A stretch of DNA of 34,578 nucleotides from Bacillota bacterium (GTDB taxonomy: Bacteria; Bacillota; UBA5301), in assembly GCA_012735535.1 (NCBI GenBank), contig JAAYHC010000042.1, positions 1 through 34,578 on the forward strand, in the 5' to 3' direction. The position numbers were made by a program, and so were the translations under genes. Under the pieces are notes generated by a model, which saw nothing but the letters and a program-made list of their open reading frames with translations, ran no database searches and had not been told where the DNA came from. Of this stretch, positions 30,777-34,578 are shown in pieces (positions within the stretch are counted from its first letter, which is position 1; every line of letters starts with the position of its first letter).

Positions 30777-31994
30777 TTATTTTCGCAAATGTCCGAGTAA
30801 CCTTCTCATCACTAAAGGCACTCCACCAATGGAAAAGACGTATTTCACATTAATCATCTCTTTAAATACGGTGGCCGGGACGCCTTTAAAGCGGAGCTTA
30901 CCCATATCGGCAATGCCTGCGGTGCCGCCCAAAGATGTCGCCGAACCCAGATAAACCTCTTTAAACGGCACCAGTTCCTTGCCATGTTCGAGGTTATAGA
31001 TGTTCTTGGCGCACACGACACCCATGTCGATGGCGTTATGCGCATTGGGCGCCGCCGGCTTTCCGGTCTCCGGATTGATGCAGTACGCACAATCACCGGC
31101 GGCAAAAACATTGGGATATTGTTTGGTGCGGAGATACTGATCGACTACAACCCGCCCCCGACCGGCCGTTTCCAGGGCCGACTCCTCGAGAATCCGATTG
31201 CCCCTGATTCCGGCCGACCAGACAACGGTCATACTCGGGATAATCTCTCCGTCTTTCAAATAGATTTTATTGTCCGCAAACTTGGCTACCGGTCGCCCGG
31301 TTATTATTTCTACGCCCTTTTCTTCCAGCACCTTACGCGCATGAGCGACCAACTCCGGATCGGCTTCACTTAGGATATTAGGCAAGGCCTCAATATTGAT
31401 GATCCGGATTTTCTCGAGCGGTACATCATACTCTTTGGCCAGCCTTGGCTTCATCTCCGCCAATTCACCGGCAAACTCGATGCCCGTCATACCCCCGCCG
31501 ACAATAATTACGGTCCAATACGCCGGCCGCTCCTCCGGCGGCGCCTGTTTACCCTCAGCAAACATCTTTTCGATATGGGCCCGAATCAAACGCGCGGCAT
31601 TGACACTTCGCAGGGTAAGTCGATGCCCCTCCAAACCCGGGATGTTGTAAAACTCGGGGTCAGCACCTAAACCCACGATCAGGTAATCATAACTTTGGGT
31701 GCGGCCATCCTCGAAAAGGATCAAATTCTCCTCCGGCTTGATCTGGGTAACCGTCGCCTTAATAAATTCGACCCGGTCTTCGTCGATCAAGTGGGAGATC
31801 GGTATGCGTGCAAATTCGGCCGGGCACGTCCCCGCTGCCGGCTTGTGAATTTCTGTAATAAATTGGTGGTAATTATGTTTATTTATTAATATCAAGCGGT
31901 ACTCGGGATTGCGCCGAAATAGTTTGGTCAAATCCTGCACTGCCCGAATACCGGCGTAACCTGCACCTAAGATCACAATTTGCTTTTGCGCCAT
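30777..31994 (-). CDS. ndh: type II NADH dehydrogenase / FAD-dependent pyridine nucleotide oxidoreductase
   Basis: A 405-aa flavoprotein with two dinucleotide-binding folds: VILGAGYAGIRAVQDL (FAD, N-terminal) and VIIVGGGMTGIEFAGELAE (NADH, ~165-180). A second FAD motif VFAAGDCAYC follows. The C-terminal ~60 residues, including VFKEMINVKYVFSIGG, are hydrophobic/amphipathic, consistent with peripheral membrane binding in NDH-2. It should oxidise NADH and reduce a quinone without pumping. In an anaerobe it could instead act as a general NADH dehydrogenase. The ATG is preceded by GGAGG at 12 nt. It is a single gene with its own terminator. The name follows the family. Confidence 0.88.
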   Translation of the reverse strand: MAQKQIVILGAGYAGIRAVQDLTKLFRRNPEYRLILINKHNYHQFITEIHKPAAGTCPAEFARIPISHLIDEDRVEFIKATVTQIKPEENLILFEDGRTQSYDYLIVGLGADPEFYNIPGLEGHRLTLRSVNAARLIRAHIEKMFAEGKQAPPEERPAYWTVIIVGGGMTGIEFAGELAEMKPRLAKEYDVPLEKIRIINIEALPNILSEADPELVAHARKVLEEKGVEIITGRPVAKFADNKIYLKDGEIIPSMTVVWSAGIRGNRILEESALETAGRGRVVVDQYLRTKQYPNVFAAGDCAYCINPETGKPAAPNAHNAIDMGVVCAKNIYNLEHGKELVPFKEVYLGSATSLGGTAGIADMGKLRFKGVPATVFKEMINVKYVFSIGGVPLVMRRLLGHLRK

Positions 31995-32160
31995 TGCGGC
32001 TGACCCCCTCCAGATGGTGTCACTTTGTCGGCCGTTCTTCTTCGCCGCTTGTTTCTTTTATTATTACCCTATTATTTATCCTACTCTTAAGCTAGAACTT
32101 TTCCTGCAGTTTTTGTATATTATTTCACGACTTTTTTGGTCTCTTCAGCCGCAAAATTAC

Positions 32161-32181
32161 AGCAGCCCTTGACGGACTGCT
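32161..32181 (-). terminator. hairpin after the GerMN gene
   Basis: AGCAGCCC (32161-32168) and GGACTGCT (32174-32181) form an 8-bp stem with one G-U pair and a 5-nt loop. On the minus strand it is followed by GTAATTTTGC. It lies about 38 nt after the GerMN stop and is a moderate terminator candidate. Confidence 0.5.
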
Positions 32182-32218
32182 CGCTCTTACTCACGCTTTG
32201 CCATAACGCTGCTTTTCG

Positions 32219-32710
32219 TCAGGGTGCGATCAGCTCCGGAGCCCTGCCGATCGGCTCATCGGTAATGCCGTGGCCCCAGATTGACTCGTGCACCTCACCC
32301 TCAACCAGAAATTGCACCGCTTGAATTTGGCTGAACTCGGTCAAGGTATTAACCACCGAGAAGGTTGTCAACCTCTCCCCTGCCGAACCGCCCCAATGAT
32401 TAACCTGAATCTCGCGCGAAAAATTGACCCAGGCAATCCCGTCTTTAATCTCGATCCCCAATAAACGTGTTCCTTCGGGAATCGTACGCGAAAGCCTTGG
32501 GTCTTGCGGGCCGCGGATTAGTTCTTCGATGGCCGCGACGATCGGAGACTGACCTTTGTCTAACATAACCTGCCGCACCTCAGGGCGGAGGAATTCAGCG
32601 TTTTGATCGGAGAAATAGAGGGTCACCTGAACCGGCTCCGGGCGACTGGACAAAAACCAATAACCAATCGCCACTAGGACCAAAATGACCGGTAAGAGCC
32701 ATCTTTTCAT
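32219..32710 (-). CDS. GerMN domain membrane-anchored protein
   Basis: A 163-aa protein with one N-terminal hydrophobic helix (~5-24) and no lipobox. A single GerMN domain (VTLYFSDQNAEFL, then SPIVAAIEELIRGPQDPRLSRTIPEGTRLLGIEIKDGIAWVNFS) follows. GerMN domains occur in sporulation/germination proteins such as GerM and in envelope proteins. This version is short, with one copy instead of the two in GerM. The ATG at 32710 is 8 nt from GGAGG. It is a single gene, divergent from DUF1540. Confidence 0.88.
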   Translation of the reverse strand: MKRWLLPVILVLVAIGYWFLSSRPEPVQVTLYFSDQNAEFLRPEVRQVMLDKGQSPIVAAIEELIRGPQDPRLSRTIPEGTRLLGIEIKDGIAWVNFSREIQVNHWGGSAGERLTTFSVVNTLTEFSQIQAVQFLVEGEVHESIWGHGITDEPIGRAPELIAP

Positions 32711-32724
32711 CCAGATCACCTCCG

Positions 32725-32753
32725 TTGCATATTTCTGTGTTCCATTTAATAAT
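32725..32753 (+). promoter_or_regulatory. candidate promoter for the DUF1540 gene
   Basis: TTGCAT (32725-32730), a 17-nt spacer and AATAAT (32748-32753) lie 67 nt before the GTG start. Motif match only. A sporulation sigma factor is not excluded. Confidence 0.4.
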
Positions 32754-32819
32754 CCCTTTTTGTGCCTCGTGCATACGCAGCCCCTTTTTCTTTCAGACTT
32801 AGTAATGGAGGTGTCTCAT

Positions 32820-33026
32820 GTGGCGAAAAAAACCGGACAAAAGCGAACCGCCGTCAAATGCAGCGTCGACAGCTGTTACTACTGGGGTTCGGGCAACGTC
32901 TGTCAAGCCGATGCCATCATGGTCAAAAACAATGTGGACCAGATCGGATTTGAAATCGGCACCATCGGTGATCTAGAAGCCCGGACATCAGAAGATACTA
33001 TGTGTGCCACTTATAAACCGAAATAG
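32820..33026 (+). CDS. DUF1540 domain protein
   Basis: A 68-aa protein with the DUF1540 cysteine pattern: VKCSVDSCYYWGSGNVCQADAI, then EARTSEDTMCATY. The four cysteines suggest a small zinc- or FeS-binding module. DUF1540 proteins are small Bacillota proteins of unknown function. The start is GTG at 32820 with GGAGG at 8 nt. An ATG at 32805 overlaps that ribosome site and is rejected. A hairpin separates it from the convergent porB. Confidence 0.85.
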   Translation: MAKKTGQKRTAVKCSVDSCYYWGSGNVCQADAIMVKNNVDQIGFEIGTIGDLEARTSEDTMCATYKPK

Positions 33027-33038
33027 ACTGCCTATTTG

Positions 33039-33063
33039 CGGGGCAAAGCCTAGCTTTGCCCCG
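33039..33063. terminator. bidirectional hairpin between DUF1540 and porB
   Basis: CGGGGCAAAGC (33039-33049) and GCTTTGCCCCG (33053-33063) form a perfect 11-bp stem with a 3-nt loop between two convergent genes. T-tracts are weak on both sides, but the position and the stability of the stem support termination in both directions. Confidence 0.7.
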
Positions 33064-33066
33064 AAC

Positions 33067-33990
33067 CTACTCCGCGCAGCGCGCCTGCAATCTGTCCCAG
33101 TTACGCTGTACCTCTGCTTCCAGATCCGCCAGGATTGCTTCAGGATCTTCCCCCCTGAACAAGTGCTTAAAGCGATTTTGTCTCTGTAACCACTCGCGAA
33201 AAGATTTTGGCACCCGGGGACGATAAGTTAACCGCCAAACCCCTTCATCCACTTCGTAGAGCGGCCAGAAGTTACATTCCACCGCATGCCTGGTCACGTC
33301 GATGGTTTCTTCCGGGGGAGTCGCCCAAATCAACCGACACGGCGCCATGACGTTCAGAAAAGTCGGCCCTTCTTTGGACAAGGCTTTTTGCACCTTAGCC
33401 AGCAGATCGTTGTGATGAGAAATTGCGGCCTGCGCCACGTAAGGCAGATTGTGTGCCGCCATAATTGCCGTAAGATCCTTTCTAGCTTGTGGCTTTCCCG
33501 CCAAGCGATGACCGGCCGGTGTGGTCGTAGTGGCCGCCCGGCGTGGGGTAGCACTGGAACGCTGAATACCTGTATTGGCATAGCCGCCATTATCATAACA
33601 GATGTATAACACTCGATGGCCCCGCTCCATCGCCCCCGAGAGCGATTGTAGGCCGATATCATAGGTCCCGCCATCACCACCAAAGGCGATAAAGGTAAAT
33701 CGACGACCCAGCTTCCTCTGTCTCTCCAGTGAGCGGTAAGCCGTCTCCACCCCGCTCAAAGTGGCGGCCGCACTCGCAAAAGCGGTATGAATAAACGAAC
33801 ACTTCCACGCCGTTTCCGGGTAGATGGTCGTGGTAACCTCCATACAGCCGGTTGCACAAGCGACTACTAAAGGCGGTTCACACACCGTCATCACCAGGCG
33901 GATGAGAATTGGAAACCCGCACCCGGCACAGGCGCGGTGTCCTCCGGTAAATAGTGTCTCGCGTTGTGAAAGTTCACGCAGACTGGCCAT
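33067..33990 (-). CDS. porB: 2-oxoacid (pyruvate type):ferredoxin oxidoreductase, beta subunit
   Basis: A 307-aa thiamine pyrophosphate-binding subunit. [4Fe-4S] ligands are Cys21-x2-Cys24 (RACAGCG), Cys49 (CATGCME) and a Cys in MAPCRLIW. The TPP motif is GGDGGTYDIGLQSLSG with YDNGGYANTGIQRS. Complete POR needs alpha, gamma and delta subunits, but none lies on either side; both neighbours are on the opposite strand. The subunit therefore appears to be encoded alone here. The ATG at 33990, one codon after a GTG, is preferred; the GAGGGGGG site is nearby. The length is normal. The exact 2-oxoacid is not certain from sequence. Confidence 0.93.
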   Translation of the reverse strand: MASLRELSQRETLFTGGHRACAGCGFPILIRLVMTVCEPPLVVACATGCMEVTTTIYPETAWKCSFIHTAFASAAATLSGVETAYRSLERQRKLGRRFTFIAFGGDGGTYDIGLQSLSGAMERGHRVLYICYDNGGYANTGIQRSSATPRRAATTTTPAGHRLAGKPQARKDLTAIMAAHNLPYVAQAAISHHNDLLAKVQKALSKEGPTFLNVMAPCRLIWATPPEETIDVTRHAVECNFWPLYEVDEGVWRLTYRPRVPKSFREWLQRQNRFKHLFRGEDPEAILADLEAEVQRNWDRLQARCAE

Positions 33991-34128
33991 CACACACCCC
34001 CCTCAAATTGGGAACCTTTAATCTATATCTGCCCGCCCTCCACCAAAATCATGCAGGACTTTTTTTCGCATTATTTATTCCAGTTCGGTGAAACTAGTTG
34101 CGAAGACAGCCGTTAAGGAGGTGAAAGA

Positions 34129-34371
34129 ATGTCCGATCTCTTGGCATCGTTTAAAAAAACCTTAAAACAACGGATTGAGGACGGCCTGAAACATGGGGTA
34201 TCGCCGGAAGTACAAAAACAAGGGATGGTCAATTTAGCCGATATGATGGTCAACTTCGTCAATCCTGACACCCCCGAGGAAGCTCTGGTCAAAGAGCTCT
34301 GGGAAGTCGCTGATGAAGATGAAAAGAAAACGCTGACCGACCTTGTGTATAAACTGGGGCAGAGCGATTAG
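34129..34371 (+). CDS. DUF3243 family protein
   Basis: An 80-aa cytoplasmic protein with the DUF3243 pattern: a helical N-terminus, then PEEALVKELWEVADEDEKKTLTDLVYKL. Function is unknown; the family is found in Bacillota. The ATG has a strong AAGGAGGTGA site. It lies 3 nt before the next small gene, with which it is probably co-transcribed. The 138 nt upstream must hold its promoter and that of porB. Confidence 0.88.
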   Translation: MSDLLASFKKTLKQRIEDGLKHGVSPEVQKQGMVNLADMMVNFVNPDTPEEALVKELWEVADEDEKKTLTDLVYKLGQSD

Positions 34372-34374
34372 GAT

Positions 34375-34575
34375 ATGGACACGCGGTTTTTCTTAACCAA
34401 GACCATGTTGGAAAAGCAAGAGGCCGTCCGCGACTATCAACGGTTTGCCGACTCCACGTCAATCGCGGAGATTAAAGAAGCGTTTAAATCCTTTGCGGAA
34501 ACGGAGGCGCTCCAATCCGCAAAGATCAAAGAACTGCTCGATAAATATACTTTTGCCGATGATAGCAGCGAATAA
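34375..34575 (+). CDS. small conserved-looking helical protein, unknown function
   Basis: A 66-aa, mostly alpha-helical protein (LEKQEAVRDYQRFADS, IAEIKEAFKSFAETEALQSAKIKELLDKY). The E-A-x-x-Y and E-x-x-x-S-A-K spacing recalls a rubrerythrin/ferritin-like helical hairpin, but no iron-ligand set can be made out and the protein is too short for a four-helix bundle. A TAGGAT site precedes the ATG. The stop is complete, 3 nt before the window end. The 3-nt gap to the DUF3243 gene supports co-expression. Not recognised as a named family. Confidence 0.7.
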   Translation: MDTRFFLTKTMLEKQEAVRDYQRFADSTSIAEIKEAFKSFAETEALQSAKIKELLDKYTFADDSSE

Positions 34576-34578
34576 AGA

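Noticed and set aside
34375-34575. Rubrerythrin or ferritin fragment
   Set aside because: Helical character only; no complete set of iron-binding Glu/His residues could be found.

Overview
The window looks like chromosome from an anaerobic, probably spore-forming member of the Bacillota. Evidence for this is a T-box leader, the redox repressor Rex, GerMN, DUF1540 and DUF3243 proteins, a type I-beta DAHP synthase, a monocluster ferredoxin and a pyruvate-type 2-oxoacid:ferredoxin oxidoreductase beta subunit. The exported proteins carry SPase I or Tat signals and none has a lipobox cysteine. That would be unusual in a monoderm Bacillota and hints at a diderm lineage. No genus is claimed. GTG and TTG starts are common (about ten genes). 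No tRNA, rRNA, CRISPR array, IS element or prophage was seen.

Layout. (1) 1-12451, all on the minus strand: a [NiFe] uptake-type hydrogenase cluster read from high to low coordinates. It comprises the Tat-exported small subunit, large subunit, cytochrome b, maturation protease and hypA-hypB-hypF-hypC-hypD-hypE. These are followed closely by a response-regulator diguanylate cyclase, fabI and a truncated secreted protein. (2) 12722-15614, minus: a Na+/phosphate-symporter-like protein, a TPR protein and a DUF554 membrane protein. (3) 15761-18338, minus: a two-component system and a small secreted DUF2680-like protein. Both transcription units carry the same tandem 11-bp operator, each 5 bp upstream of a -10 box. 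nth and a DUF5658 protein lie upstream. (4) 19629-22868, plus: a polar amino acid ABC transporter. (5) 22893-23081, minus: a ferredoxin. (6) 23198-26614, plus: a promoter and a tyrosine (UAC) T-box leader controlling aroF-tyrA and a twin-P-loop ATPase. (7) 26649-30573, minus: an Lrp/AsnC regulator, an ABC transporter of the PF04392 (TrpX-like) type, then rex. (8) 30777-34575: a type II NADH dehydrogenase, a GerMN protein, DUF1540, a stand-alone porB, DUF3243 and a small hypothetical gene.

How the genes fit together. The hydrogenase probably oxidises H2 outside the cytoplasmic membrane and passes electrons through cytochrome b to quinone. The Hyp proteins and the protease build its Ni-Fe(CN)2CO centre. 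The aro operon should be read through only when uncharged tRNA-Tyr accumulates. The two-component system appears to activate its own operon and the small secreted protein, which has a Met-rich, Trp/Cys-rich tail. The kinase sensor loop also has a Met cluster, so an envelope metal or redox response is a reasonable, unproven, reading. The candidates most worth testing as new biology are this regulon, the ATPase under Tyr T-box control, and the active-site and FeS-ligand changes in the hydrogenase.
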